Below are positions 24,644 through 33,481 of a DNA stretch of 64,000 nt, piece after piece (position 1 is the first letter of the stretch; each line of letters begins with the position of its first letter). This DNA is from Streptomyces sp. Tue6028. Its GTDB lineage: Bacteria; Actinomycetota; Actinomycetes; Streptomycetales; Streptomycetaceae. The DNA is taken from NCBI RefSeq assembly GCF_002300165.1, contig NZ_MLCE01000004.1:13120-77119 (forward strand), read 5' to 3'. A program made the translations under genes and the position numbers. Below the pieces are notes generated by a model, which was not told the origin of the DNA, did no database searches, and saw nothing but the letters and a program-made list of their open reading frames with translations.

Positions 24644-26008
24644 ATGGCCACCACCGCCGCTCCCGTGCATCCCGTCGACGAGGTTCCACCCGTACGCCAA
24701 CTGGCGGCCTTCGGGCTTCAGCACGTGCTCGCGATGTACGCGGGCGCGGTGGCCGTCCCGCTGATCGTCGGTGGCGCGCTGAAGCTGTCGCCCGCGGATC
24801 TGGCGTATCTGATCACCGCCGACCTCCTGGTGTGCGGCATCGCCACCCTCATCCAGTGCGTGGGTTTCTGGCGCTTCGGGGTACGACTGCCGATCATGCA
24901 GGGGTGCACCTTCGCCGCGGTGTCGCCGATGGTGCTGATCGGGACGACCGGCGGCGGACTGCGCGCGATCTACGGGTCGGTGATCGTGGCGGGCCTCGCC
25001 ATAGTCCTGCTCGCCCCGGTCTTCGGCAGACTGCTGCGGTTCTTCCCTCCCCTGGTCACGGGCACGGTCATCCTGATCATCGGTGTCTCGTTGCTGCCGG
25101 TCGCCGGGAACTGGGCGGCCGGCGGAGTGGGCGCGGAGGACTTCGGCGCGCCGAAGAACCTGGCGCTCGCGGGCTTCGTCCTGGCCGTGGTGCTGGCCGT
25201 GCAACGGTTCGCGCCGGCCTTCCTCGGCCGCATCGCGGTCCTGATCGGCATCGCCGTGGGCCTCACGGTCGCCATCCCCTTCGGATTCACGGACTTCGAC
25301 GGGGTCGGGGACGCCGACTGGGTCGGGATCAGCACGCCGTTCCACTTCGGCACGCCGACGTTCCACGTCTCCGCGATCGTCTCGATGCTGGTCGTCGCCC
25401 TCGTCACGATGACCGAGACCACCGGTGACTTCATCGCGGTGGGCCAGATGACCGACCGTCCCGTCGAGCCGCGCACGCTCGCCGACGGCCTGCGCGCGGA
25501 CGGCCTGTCGACGGTCCTGGGCGGCGTGTTCAACACCTTCCCCTACACGGCGTTCGCGCAGAACGTCGGCCTGGTCGGGATGACGCGCGTGCGCAGCCGC
25601 TGGGTGGTCGCCGCCGCGGGCGGCATCCTCGTGCTGCTCGGCCTGCTGCCCAAGCTGGGAGCGATCGTCGCCGCGATCCCGGCGCCCGTGCTGGGCGGCG
25701 CGGGCCTGGTGATGTTCGGAACCGTCGCCGCCAGCGGCCTGCGCACCCTCGCCGAGGTGGACTTCAAGGGCAACAACAACCTGACGGTGGTGGCCGTCTC
25801 GGTCGCCGTGGGCATGCTGCCGGTCGGAGTGCCGACGGTGTACGCGAAGTTCCCGGACTGGTTCCAGACGGTGATGAACAGCGGGATCAGCGCGGGCTGC
25901 CTGACCGCGATCGCCCTGAACCTGCTCTTCAACCACCTGCCGGGCACAGCGGATTCGGCCGGGGACGCCGCCGGGCCCACGCCTCCTTCGGTGGCGGCGG
26001 AGGCGTAG
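24644..26008 (+). CDS. NCS2-family nucleobase (xanthine/uracil-type) permease
   Basis: This 454-residue transporter has about fourteen hydrophobic segments. The N-terminus LAAFGLQHVLAMYAGAVAVPLIVGGAL and the stretch TETTGDFIAVGQMTDRP are characteristic of the UraA/XanQ family, the latter including the substrate-binding Glu region. I chose the ATG at 24644, five bases after GGAG. It imports a purine or pyrimidine with protons; which one cannot be told. Confidence 0.9.
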   Translation: MATTAAPVHPVDEVPPVRQLAAFGLQHVLAMYAGAVAVPLIVGGALKLSPADLAYLITADLLVCGIATLIQCVGFWRFGVRLPIMQGCTFAAVSPMVLIGTTGGGLRAIYGSVIVAGLAIVLLAPVFGRLLRFFPPLVTGTVILIIGVSLLPVAGNWAAGGVGAEDFGAPKNLALAGFVLAVVLAVQRFAPAFLGRIAVLIGIAVGLTVAIPFGFTDFDGVGDADWVGISTPFHFGTPTFHVSAIVSMLVVALVTMTETTGDFIAVGQMTDRPVEPRTLADGLRADGLSTVLGGVFNTFPYTAFAQNVGLVGMTRVRSRWVVAAAGGILVLLGLLPKLGAIVAAIPAPVLGGAGLVMFGTVAASGLRTLAEVDFKGNNNLTVVAVSVAVGMLPVGVPTVYAKFPDWFQTVMNSGISAGCLTAIALNLLFNHLPGTADSAGDAAGPTPPSVAAEA

Positions 26009-26113
26009 CGGCAGACACCGGCGGCCGACGGCCGGCCACGCCGTCGGACGACTGGGGACGCGGGGACGCAGCCGTCAAGGCCATCGGATAGGTCGGCCCG
26101 CGGCCGTGGGGCC

Positions 26114-26205
26114 ACAGGGGATCCCGGCACCTCAGCCGTCGGGCCACCCGGGATCCCGGCACCTCAGCCGTCGGGCCACCGGGGATCCCGGCGCCTCAGC
26201 CGCCG
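26114..26205. repeat. Tandem repeat, about 32-bp unit, nearly three copies
   Basis: The unit GGGATCCCGGCACCTCAGCC + GTCGGGCCACC occurs twice almost exactly, and a third diverged copy runs into the 3' end of the ArsR gene at 26196. No coding role is seen for the first two copies. Confidence 0.8.
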
Positions 26206-26552
26206 AGCCGGTCGGCCTGACGGGCCGCCGCCGCGAGGACGCTGTCGAGGAGCCCGGGGAAGAGGTCGTCCAGATCGTCCCGGCGCAGGCCGTTCATCTT
26301 CGCCGTGCCCCGGTAGACCTGCCGGATGACCCCGCTCTCGCGCAGCACGCGGAAGTGGTGCGTGGTGGTGGACTTGGTGACCGGCAGGTCGAAATGCGAA
26401 CAGGAGAGCTCGTCGCCGTCGGCGGCGAGCTCTCGCACGACCTGGAGCCGCATGGGGTCGGAGAGCGCGTGCAGCACCGACTCCAGGCGGATCTCCTCGA
26501 GTGCGGGGTGCGGCAGGTCGCGGCTGCCGTTGGCACGGGCGGCGGTCGTCAC
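26196..26552 (-). CDS. ArsR-family regulator
   Basis: This 118-residue winged-helix protein reads ALSDPMRLQVVREL, then the recognition region PVTKSTTTHHFRVLRESGVI and wing QVYRGTAKMNGL. A single Cys occurs in ELSCSHFDL. The GTG start at 26552 is preferred because the longer frame runs through the operator-like dyad at 26608. It diverges from an old-yellow-enzyme gene, a common pairing in which the regulator controls the reductase (inference). Its end lies in a tandem repeat. Confidence 0.82.
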   Translation of the reverse strand: MTTAARANGSRDLPHPALEEIRLESVLHALSDPMRLQVVRELAADGDELSCSHFDLPVTKSTTTHHFRVLRESGVIRQVYRGTAKMNGLRRDDLDDLFPGLLDSVLAAAARQADRLGG

Positions 26553-26607
26553 GGCGGCTCCACTTCGTCCGGGAACTTCCTCCGGGGCTGTCGTCCTGCA
26601 CGCATTG

Positions 26608-26662
26608 TACGAGATCTCTCGTAGTTTGACATCTCCCGTACTACGATGCCTATCGTACGAGA
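26608..26662. promoter_or_regulatory. Repeated TACGAGA half-sites in the arsR/OYE divergent promoter
   Basis: A dyad TACGAGA-TC-TCTCGTA occupies 26608-26623, and a further half-site TACGAGA lies at 26656-26662 inside CGTACGAGACG. The region is the only AT-richer stretch between the two divergent genes and is the likely operator. Confidence 0.6.
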
Positions 26663-26695
26663 CGTACACCGGTCCCGTGACGAATGGAGTCCGCC

Positions 26696-27775
26696 GTGAG
26701 CGCTCTCTTCGAGCCCTACGTCCTGCGCGAGCTCACCATCCCCAACCGGGTGTGGATGCCGCCCATGTGCCAGTACTCCGCCGCACCCGAAGGAGCCGCG
26801 GCGGGCGCCCCCCACGACTGGCACTTCGCCCACTACGCGGCGCGGGCCACCGGCGGCACCGGGCTCATCATCGTCGAGGCGACCGCCGTCTCCCCCGAGG
26901 GCCGGATCTCGCCGTACGACCTCGGCATCTGGAACGACACGCAGGTCGAGGCGTTCCGCCGCATCACCGGCTTCCTGTCCGCACAAGGCACCGTGCCGGC
27001 CGTCCAGCTCGCCCATGCCGGGCGCAAGGCGGCCACCGAGCGCCCCTGGAAGGGCGGCGCGCCGATCGCCCCCGGCGCCCTCGCCTGGCAGCCGCTCGCC
27101 CCCAGCCCGCTTCCCTACGACGAAGGCCACCCGGTCCCGGCCGAGCTGACCGTCGCCGAGATCCAGGAGATCGTCGGGCAGTTCGCCGACGCGGCCCGCC
27201 GCGCCCTGGACGCCGGTTTCGAGGTCGTAGAGATCCACGGCGCCCACGGCTACCTGCTGAACGAGTTCCTGTCCCCGCACTCCAACCACCGCACCGACGC
27301 GTACGGCGGCTCGTACGAGAACCGCACCCGCTTCGCCCTCGAGGTCGTGGACGCCGTGCGCGAGGTCTGGCCCGACAGCAAGCCCCTGTTCTTCCGCATC
27401 TCCGCCACCGACTGGCTGGAGGCGGACGGCTGGAGCGCCGACGACACCGTCCGCTTCGCCGCCCAGCTGCACGAGCACGGCGTGGACCTGCTCGACGTGT
27501 CGACCGGCGGCAATGCCTCCGACGTCCGCATCCCCGTCGAGCCCGGCTACCAGGTCCCCTTCGCCGCCCGCGTGAAGAACGAGACCTCCCTGCCCGTCGC
27601 CGCCGTCGGTCTCATCACCGAGATCGAGCAGGCCGAGAAGATCCTCACCAACGGAGAGGCCGACGCGGTGCTGCTGGGCCGCGAGCTGCTGCGCAACCCG
27701 TCCTTCGCGCGACTCGCCGCGCGGGAGCTGGGGGGCGACGTGCACGTGCCGGACCAGTACCACCGGTCCGTGTAG
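26696..27775 (+). CDS. Old yellow enzyme family ene-reductase (YqjM-like)
   Basis: This 359-residue FMN-dependent TIM barrel begins SALFEPYVLRELTIPNRVWMPPMCQYS, the Cys-containing signature of the YqjM class. It has the substrate-binding HGAHGYLLNEFLSPHSN and the NRTDAYGGSYENR-like segment HRTDAYGGSYENRTRF. It reduces activated C=C bonds with NADPH. The GTG at 26696 was preferred over the ATG at 26684 because GGAG sits six bases before it. Confidence 0.92.
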   Translation: MSALFEPYVLRELTIPNRVWMPPMCQYSAAPEGAAAGAPHDWHFAHYAARATGGTGLIIVEATAVSPEGRISPYDLGIWNDTQVEAFRRITGFLSAQGTVPAVQLAHAGRKAATERPWKGGAPIAPGALAWQPLAPSPLPYDEGHPVPAELTVAEIQEIVGQFADAARRALDAGFEVVEIHGAHGYLLNEFLSPHSNHRTDAYGGSYENRTRFALEVVDAVREVWPDSKPLFFRISATDWLEADGWSADDTVRFAAQLHEHGVDLLDVSTGGNASDVRIPVEPGYQVPFAARVKNETSLPVAAVGLITEIEQAEKILTNGEADAVLLGRELLRNPSFARLAARELGGDVHVPDQYHRSV

Positions 27776-27786
27776 GCCCCGCCCGG

Positions 27787-27812
27787 GGGTGCGGCCGGCG
27801 CCGGCCGCACCC
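27787..27812 (+). terminator. 26-bp perfect palindrome after the OYE gene
   Basis: Arms GGGTGCGGCCGGC and GCCGGCCGCACCC abut exactly, 11 bases after the stop. There is no T-tract, as usual in Streptomyces. Probable terminator. Confidence 0.7.
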
Positions 27813-27924
27813 GCGTGCGGCCGGGCACCGATGGGCCTGTGACCCAGGACACCCACCCGGAACGGGAACTGAGGACCGCTCCCCACCGGTCCATGAGGGG
27901 GAGGACGTCACCCCAGGATCGGTC

Positions 27925-27947
27925 GGACCCTACGTGAAGTAGGGTCC
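27925..27947. promoter_or_regulatory. Inverted repeat GGACCCTAC-N5-GTAGGGTCC
   Basis: Perfect nine-base arms 37 bases before the small membrane protein start at 27984. The core CCCTAC-N5-GTAGGG recurs upstream of the next gene at 28499. Confidence 0.65.
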
Positions 27948-27983
27948 CGGTGGTGAACCGGCTCATACGCGACGGGGGACCCC

Positions 27984-28325
27984 TTGAAGGAACGCCACGA
28001 CGGGCGCGCGGGCCGCGGGCCGATGTCCGTGCTGGCCCTGCTGGTACCGAGCCTCGGGGTCGCCGCGGTGGGCGTGTACCACCTGTGCGGGTTCGATCTG
28101 CACGCCCTGCACGGGCGCCCGCACCTCGACGACGGGCTGACCATGACGGGTGTCATCCTGGCCGTGGTCACGGCCGGCGCCGCCTTGGGTGACCTCCTGT
28201 GGTGGGCGACGACACGCAACCGCCCTGCCGGGGAGAGTGCGAAGCCGTGCCCGCCCCGGGCCCTGGGCCACCCACGGCCGGGCCGCTCCGATTGGCTGCG
28301 CGCACCGGACAGGACGAAGAAGTAG
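27984..28325 (+). CDS. Small membrane protein, unknown function
   Basis: This 113-residue protein has two hydrophobic stretches (MSVLALLVPSLGVAAVGVYHL and GVILAVVTAGAALGDLLWW) and a basic, proline-rich tail. I do not recognise a family. The start is taken as TTG at 27984 behind GGGGGAC; an ATG at 28023 would remove 13 residues. It sits just downstream of the CCCTAC-N5-GTAGGG dyad. Confidence 0.55.
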   Translation: MKERHDGRAGRGPMSVLALLVPSLGVAAVGVYHLCGFDLHALHGRPHLDDGLTMTGVILAVVTAGAALGDLLWWATTRNRPAGESAKPCPPRALGHPRPGRSDWLRAPDRTKK

Positions 28326-28423
28326 CAGCACCGGAGGGACCGAGGGCCGCCACCCCGCGGGGACGCGCGAGGGTCTGTCCGGAACCCGGCCGGGGCCTGG
28401 CGGGCCGGTGAGGCGACGGGGCG

Positions 28424-28453
28424 ACGGGCGACGGGCGACGGGCGACGGGCGAT
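28424..28453. repeat. GACGGGC heptamer tandem repeat
   Basis: About five units of GACGGGC in the gap before the lysyltransferase-like gene. No function seen. Confidence 0.7.
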
Positions 28454-28498
28454 TCTCACCGCCTCCTTACCCCTTCACCTCTCCATAACCAGTCTTTT

Positions 28499-28515
28499 CC
28501 CTACACCATGTAGGG
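28499..28515. promoter_or_regulatory. Inverted repeat CCCTAC-ACCAT-GTAGGG
   Basis: The same core and spacing as the dyad at 27928-27944, here 85 bases before the start at 28600, followed by a similar TTCCCGG tail. Candidate shared operator. Confidence 0.65.
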
Positions 28516-28599
28516 TTCCCGGCCGCAGCCCCCCACTGCGCTCCCCGGCCACAATCCGCACCGGTTCGCCCCGGCCTCTCCCCAAGGTGTTGCTCCACG

Positions 28600-30411
28600 G
28601 TGTCCGTACAACAGTCAGTGCTCGTCCCGGAACAGCGGAACACGAGGTCACGTCCGGCCCACCGGCCCGGACAACGGGCCACCGCCGCACGACTGCGGGC
28701 GGCGACCCTCACCGTCTGGTACCTGCGCCTGCTCGCGGCGCTGAATCTGGTGGCGGTGGTGTCGCTGACCTTCCGCCAGGAGGTGATCGAGCACAACGGA
28801 GGCCAGTACTTCACCCCGTACCTCGCCACCGCGGGACTGGTCTCGGCGGCGCTGGCCCTGTTCCTCGCCGTGGTGATGCGGCGCCGCAAACGGGCGGCGT
28901 GGATCTTCAACATGCTGCTGGCCGGCCCGCTCTTCGTGCTCTACGTCGCCGCACTGACCCAGGACCGGTATCAGCGGCACGGCTTCAACTGGCTCTCCAC
29001 CCTGCTCACCGGACTCTTCGTCATCGCCCTGCTGGTGGGGCGCAAGGAGTTCCACGCCGTCGGCGACCGCTCCAACCCCAGGCTGGCCGTGGCCGTCGGC
29101 ACCGGCGGCCTGCTCGTCGCCGCCACCCTCGGCACCCTGCTGGTGGGCGCCACCAACCGGGTCACCGGGACACCGCTGAGCGACCGCGTCGCGTACACCC
29201 TGCTGCGCGGCGTCAGCGTCGGACCGCTCGCCGACCGCTTCGACAGCGTCGCGGCACCCCGCTGGGTGGACGTCCTGATCAACGTCATGATGGCCGCGAC
29301 CTTCCTCCTCGTGCTCTACGCCTGCTTCCGCTCGCCGCGCGGCCGTGAACTCCTCGGCGCGCCCGACGAGGACCGCCTGCGGGAGCTGCTCGTCAGGCAC
29401 GGCGAACGGGACTCACTGGGGTACTTCGCGCTGCGCTGCGACAAGGCGGTCGTGTGGTCGCCGACCGGCAAGGCGGCGATCGCCTACCGGGTCGTCGGCG
29501 GCGTGACGCTGGCCTCCGGTGACCCGATCGGGGATCCCGAGGCCTGGCCCGGCGCGATCGACGCCTGGCTGCGCGAGGCGCGCCGGCACGCGTGGACACC
29601 CGCGGTGATGGGGGCGAGCGAGGAAGCCGGCACCATCTACGCCCGGCACGGTCTGGACGCCCTGGAACTCGGCGACGAGGCGATCGTGGACCGCGCCGAC
29701 TTCACCCTGGAAGGGCGCGCGATGCGGGGTGTCCGGCAGGCGCACAACCGCGTCCGCCGCGCCGGCCACACCGTCCGCATCCGCCGGCACGCCGAGATCC
29801 CCCGGGCCGAGATGGCCGCCCTGACCGACCTGGCGGACCGGTGGCGCGACGGCGAGACCGAGCGCGGGTTCTCCATGGCACTCGGCCGACTGGGCGACCC
29901 GGCCGACGGGCGCTGCGTCATGCTGGAGTGCCACGACGGCGACGGCGAGCCCAGGGCCGTACTGAGCTTCGTGCCGTGGGGAGAGCGGGGCCTGTCGCTG
30001 GACCTGATGCGCCGCGACCGGAACTCCGAGAACGGGCTCATGGAGTTCATGGTCATCGAACTCCTGCTGCGTGCCGAGGAGATCGGCGTCAGCAGGGTGT
30101 CCCTGAACTTCGCCATGTTCCGGTCCGTCTTCGAGCGCGGCGGCCGGCTGGGCGCCGGACCCGTGCTGCGGCTGTGGTGTTCGCTGCTGACGTTCCTCTC
30201 GCGCTGGTGGCAGCTCGAATCCCTCTACCGCGCCAACGCCAAGTACCGGCCCGTCTGGGAACCGCGCTACCTGCTGTTCGAGAAGAGCAGCGACCTTCCG
30301 CGCATCGGCGTCGCCGCCGCCCGCGCGGAAGGCTTTCTCGCCCCGCCCGCCCTGCCGCGGCCCGGTTTCAGTGCGCTGCGCCGGACGCCTCCGGCGCCGG
30401 ATGGGGCGTAG
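28600..30411 (+). CDS. MprF/LysX-type phosphatidylglycerol lysyltransferase domain protein (DUF2156)
   Basis: This 603-residue protein has about six membrane helices in residues 35-250. A soluble LPG-synthase C-terminal domain follows (about 280-560), with RGVRQAHNRVRRAGHTVRI, LSFVPWGERGLSLDLMRR and SLNFAMFRSVFERG, the last being a conserved family stretch. Relatives transfer lysine or alanine from aminoacyl-tRNA to membrane phosphatidylglycerol, which reduces binding of cationic peptides. Unlike mycobacterial LysX there is no fused lysyl-tRNA synthetase, so the substrate is not fixed. Start GTG at 28600; its ribosome site is weak. Confidence 0.87.
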   Translation: MSVQQSVLVPEQRNTRSRPAHRPGQRATAARLRAATLTVWYLRLLAALNLVAVVSLTFRQEVIEHNGGQYFTPYLATAGLVSAALALFLAVVMRRRKRAAWIFNMLLAGPLFVLYVAALTQDRYQRHGFNWLSTLLTGLFVIALLVGRKEFHAVGDRSNPRLAVAVGTGGLLVAATLGTLLVGATNRVTGTPLSDRVAYTLLRGVSVGPLADRFDSVAAPRWVDVLINVMMAATFLLVLYACFRSPRGRELLGAPDEDRLRELLVRHGERDSLGYFALRCDKAVVWSPTGKAAIAYRVVGGVTLASGDPIGDPEAWPGAIDAWLREARRHAWTPAVMGASEEAGTIYARHGLDALELGDEAIVDRADFTLEGRAMRGVRQAHNRVRRAGHTVRIRRHAEIPRAEMAALTDLADRWRDGETERGFSMALGRLGDPADGRCVMLECHDGDGEPRAVLSFVPWGERGLSLDLMRRDRNSENGLMEFMVIELLLRAEEIGVSRVSLNFAMFRSVFERGGRLGAGPVLRLWCSLLTFLSRWWQLESLYRANAKYRPVWEPRYLLFEKSSDLPRIGVAAARAEGFLAPPALPRPGFSALRRTPPAPDGA

Positions 30412-30803
30412 CCGGACCCTCGGCGGCCCGGGCGGCTTCCGGCACCGCCTGCCGGGCAGCGGGCTGCGCGTTCTCGTCCTTCATCGCCTTCGCCGGCCGC
30501 CACGGCCGCCGACACCAGACCGAGGCAGAGCAGCACAGCGGTGAAGGGGTCACGCGTTCCGCGGACGAACAAGCGCGGCCAGGACGTCGCGCGCCGGTCC
30601 GGAGCCTCGTTCGCTCCCCAGCGGACCAGCCGCTCCTGCGCCTCGGCCTCGGTCAGCCCTCGCGGGCCGGTGTCCAGGTGCCGCAGCAGCTGGAGCGACG
30701 TCATTGCGGCGAGGCCGTCCGACGCGTACGCCTCCGCGGCGGGCGGCACGCCGACTCGCGAGCGGTCCTGCCGCGGCGACGCCGAGGTCGTGCCGGGGGC
30801 CAA
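30368..30803 (-). pseudogene. Truncated P-type ATPase (MgtA/cation-transporter N-terminus only)
   Basis: Residues about 35-110 read like the cation-ATPase N-terminal domain and first helix: LQLLRHLDTGPRGLTEAEAQERLVRWGANE, then WPRLFVRGTRDPFTAVLLCLGLVSAAVAA. After that (below about 30500) the frame turns into the antisense of the lysyltransferase gene. The phosphorylation motif DKTGT and all catalytic domains are absent. It begins eight bases after the ArsR-family gene, so this is the remnant of an arsR-ATPase operon whose distal part has been deleted. Confidence 0.75.
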
Positions 30804-30810
30804 GACGGTC

Positions 30811-31275
30811 TCAGGCGCCGACGCCGCGGATGCGTCGCAGCGCTCCGCGCGCGGAGCGACCGCCGGCGGCGGTGCGATCCGCCAGGGCGGCGCGGTCGGT
30901 TAACTGGCCCACCACGAGGCGTACGACGGTCACGACGTCCGGGTCGTCGACGAAGTACACCTGCCGTCGGCCCTCGCGCCGGGACCGTACGAGACCGGCC
31001 AATTTCAGCTTGGTCAGATGCTGGCTCACCGCGGGCAGCGCGCCGCCGACCCGCTCGGCGAGGCCGGTCACATCGCTCTCGCCCTGCGCCAGCGCCCAGA
31101 CGATGTGCAGCCGCGCCGGCGACGCGAGCAGCCCGAACGCCGCGGCCGCTTCCGCCAGCACCTCGGCGGACGGGTCCTCGAAGCCCCCGACCTCTGCCGC
31201 CACCGCCGTGTCCTCCCGTCCGACCGACCCGCCGGCCCGCCCGTGCGAATCGCCCCAGTCCAGGACTCCGGCCAT
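30811..31275 (-). CDS. ArsR/SmtB-family regulator
   Basis: This 154-residue protein has FGLLASPARLHIVWALAQGESDVTGLAERVGGALPAVSQHLTKLKLAGLV as winged helix and RREGRRQVYFVDDPDVVTVVRLV as wing and last helix. The arrangement resembles metal sensors of the NmtR/KmtR kind, but there is no Cys and the C-terminal helix has Asp residues rather than a His-rich site, so metal sensing is doubtful. The gene it most likely controlled, the P-type ATPase immediately downstream, is now only a stub. It diverges from the HEAT-repeat gene. Confidence 0.82.
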   Translation of the reverse strand: MAGVLDWGDSHGRAGGSVGREDTAVAAEVGGFEDPSAEVLAEAAAAFGLLASPARLHIVWALAQGESDVTGLAERVGGALPAVSQHLTKLKLAGLVRSRREGRRQVYFVDDPDVVTVVRLVVGQLTDRAALADRTAAGGRSARGALRRIRGVGA

Positions 31276-31314
31276 GGCGCCCGCGGCCGTCGCCCGGCAC
31301 GCTTCCCGGCGTCA

Positions 31315-31337
31315 CTGTCAGTGCCGTGGTGCACACT
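31315..31337 (+). promoter_or_regulatory. RecA-NDp-like (PafBC-type) promoter, copy 1
   Basis: CTGTCAGTG-N8-CACACT closely follows the actinobacterial RecA-independent DNA-damage consensus (TTGTCRGTG-N8-TAnnnT). It lies 35 bases upstream of the HEAT-repeat gene start. Confidence 0.6.
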
Positions 31338-31371
31338 CTCGATCAGTTGCCGGATGCCTGGGGAGGACGCC

Positions 31372-33453
31372 GTGTTCAGGGGGATCGACGAGGTCGGCTG
31401 GGCTTCGATGGAGCATGCGTACGGAAGCGCCGAGGACGTGCCGGGGCTGTTGCGCGGGCTCGCCGCGGCGAACCCCGAGGAGCGCGAGCGGGCGCTCGAC
31501 GGGATGTACGGGGCGGTGCACCACCAGGGCGACGTGTACGACTCGACATTGGCCTGCATCCCCTTCCTGTTCGAGCTCGTCACCCACGCAGAAGTCCCCG
31601 ACCGCGGCGGCATCGTGGAACTGCTCGTCAGCATCGGCGGAGGGGACGACGGCGAGGACGACGACGATGCCGGGGACGCCGAGGAGGACGTCACCGCCCC
31701 GGTCCACGGCGAGGACGGCGACCGCGACGACGGCGACGGCGACGGCGACGGCGACAATCGGGCGATGGCCCGTGCGGCGATACGGGCGGGGGCCGCGGCC
31801 TTCGTCGGCCTGGTCGCGGACGAGGACCCGGAGGTACGGCGCGCGGTGCCGGCCGCGCTCGTCCGCTTCCTCGACGAACCGGAGCGCGTGCTCGGCCTGT
31901 TGAGGGAACGGCTGGACGCCGAGGAGGAGGGCGGCGTCCGGCTGGCCCTCGCCGAGGGCATCGGACTGCTCGCGCGACTGCACGCCGGGGTCGGCGCACC
32001 GGCGGTGGACTGCCTGACCGCGCTGTGCGCCGCCCCGCACGAGCCGGGGCTCCGGCTCGCCGCGCTCGGCCAGCTCGCGGGGTGCGCACCCGACCGCCTC
32101 CCCGCCGACCTGGTGCCCACCGTCATCGCCCTGCTGCGCGCACGGTCGCGATGCGCCCGCGGATCGGAGGAGCCCGAGCGCACCGGCACGGACACGCTCA
32201 TCGGACATCTGCGCCGCATGCGGCCCGCGGACGAGGAGGGCTCCCAGCTGCTGCGCACGCTCCACACGGCACTCGGTTCCCGCACCGCCGACCGGATCGC
32301 CCTGCTCGAAGGGCAGTTGACCGGCAAGGACGCGGCCGACCGGTGCAACGCGGTGTGGATGTCCGCGGGACTGTTCCGCGAGTGGCGTGCCTCGTACGAG
32401 GAGCCGATCGCCCTGATCGGTGAGCAACTCGCCGCGGACGAGGAGCGTCTGCGCTACGCCGCGGTGTCGGTCCTGGAGTCCCTCTTCACCCTCGCGGCGC
32501 CCGCCGCCGACCGGCTCGCCGCTCTGGTGGAGTCGGACCCGCGGGCCTGGGGTTCCGGCACGCCGACCCTGGGCCGCCCGCTGAAGGCCCTGGCCAGGGC
32601 CGGGGATCCCCGGGCGGTTCCCGCCCTGGCCCAGGTGCTGACCCAGCCCGTCGTCCCGAACGAGGTCGGTCACGCGATCGAGTACCTGGGCCCGGCCGCC
32701 GCGCCCCTGGCCCCGCTGCTGCGGCAGCGCCTCGGCGAGGTGCCCCTGGACTCCCGGGAGACGTACGGCCGGGCCGCGCCGCTGCTGTCCGCGCTCGGCA
32801 GGCTGCGGCACGACGCCGCGGTGCCGGAAGTACTCCGGCTGCTGCACGGCGCGCCCGGCACGCTGTCGCTGCGGGACTCGCTCGTGAGCGCGCTCGCCGG
32901 GACGCTCGGGACGTTCGGGGCCGGCGCGCGGACAGCGACGCCGGTGCTGCGCGAACTGCTGGACGGTCCGAGCGCCGTCCCGGCGGCCGCCGCGCTCTGG
33001 GCGGTCGAGGGCGACCTGACCGCGGTGCTTCCGCCGCTGATGCGGGGGCTCGCGGAGGAGGGGACGGGCCACGCGCGGCCGGCGGCGGACGCCCTCGGCC
33101 GCGTGGGGCCGCCCGCCGCCGCCGCGCTTCCGGAGCTGCGGCGGCTCGCGGAGTCGGCCGAGGTCTGGGAGCGGACGGCCGCCGCCTGCGCGCTCTGGGA
33201 CATCGCCGGCGATCCGGAGCCCGTGCTGCGGGTGTTCCGCACCGCCTGGCACGAGAACGCGTACACACGCGGCACGATCGCCGCGTGTCTCGTCCGGATG
33301 GGCGGCGCGGCGGAGCCCGTCCACGATCTGGTCCACGCGGAGCTGGCCGCTCCGCGGCGGCACCGGGCGCGGTCCGGCGGCTACGGCAGTCACGACATCC
33401 TGGAGGACGAACGACTGTTGCGGGACTGCCGCACGGTGCTGGACGCGGCGTAG
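31372..33453 (+). CDS. HEAT-repeat protein with acidic insert
   Basis: This 693-residue protein is made of alpha-helical HEAT/armadillo-type repeats, visible as recurring AAxALxRVGPPAAAALPELRRL and FVGLVADEDPEVRRAVPAALVRFL segments. Residues about 90-125 are an acidic tract rich in Asp/Gly/Glu, partly coded by a GACGGC hexamer repeat near 31728-31755. Such proteins serve as binding scaffolds; no partner is known. I chose the GTG at 31372 since GGGGAGG lies six bases before it; an ATG at 31354 is possible. The upstream motif suggests induction by DNA damage. Confidence 0.83.
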   Translation: MFRGIDEVGWASMEHAYGSAEDVPGLLRGLAAANPEERERALDGMYGAVHHQGDVYDSTLACIPFLFELVTHAEVPDRGGIVELLVSIGGGDDGEDDDDAGDAEEDVTAPVHGEDGDRDDGDGDGDGDNRAMARAAIRAGAAAFVGLVADEDPEVRRAVPAALVRFLDEPERVLGLLRERLDAEEEGGVRLALAEGIGLLARLHAGVGAPAVDCLTALCAAPHEPGLRLAALGQLAGCAPDRLPADLVPTVIALLRARSRCARGSEEPERTGTDTLIGHLRRMRPADEEGSQLLRTLHTALGSRTADRIALLEGQLTGKDAADRCNAVWMSAGLFREWRASYEEPIALIGEQLAADEERLRYAAVSVLESLFTLAAPAADRLAALVESDPRAWGSGTPTLGRPLKALARAGDPRAVPALAQVLTQPVVPNEVGHAIEYLGPAAAPLAPLLRQRLGEVPLDSRETYGRAAPLLSALGRLRHDAAVPEVLRLLHGAPGTLSLRDSLVSALAGTLGTFGAGARTATPVLRELLDGPSAVPAAAALWAVEGDLTAVLPPLMRGLAEEGTGHARPAADALGRVGPPAAAALPELRRLAESAEVWERTAAACALWDIAGDPEPVLRVFRTAWHENAYTRGTIAACLVRMGGAAEPVHDLVHAELAAPRRHRARSGGYGSHDILEDERLLRDCRTVLDAA

Positions 33454-33481
33454 CGCCGTCGGGCCCGCGGAGGGCCGGGGC

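Noticed and set aside
26114..26205. CRISPR array
   Set aside because: The units are contiguous tandem repeats without unique spacers and no cas genes are near. The same holds for the other repeat arrays.
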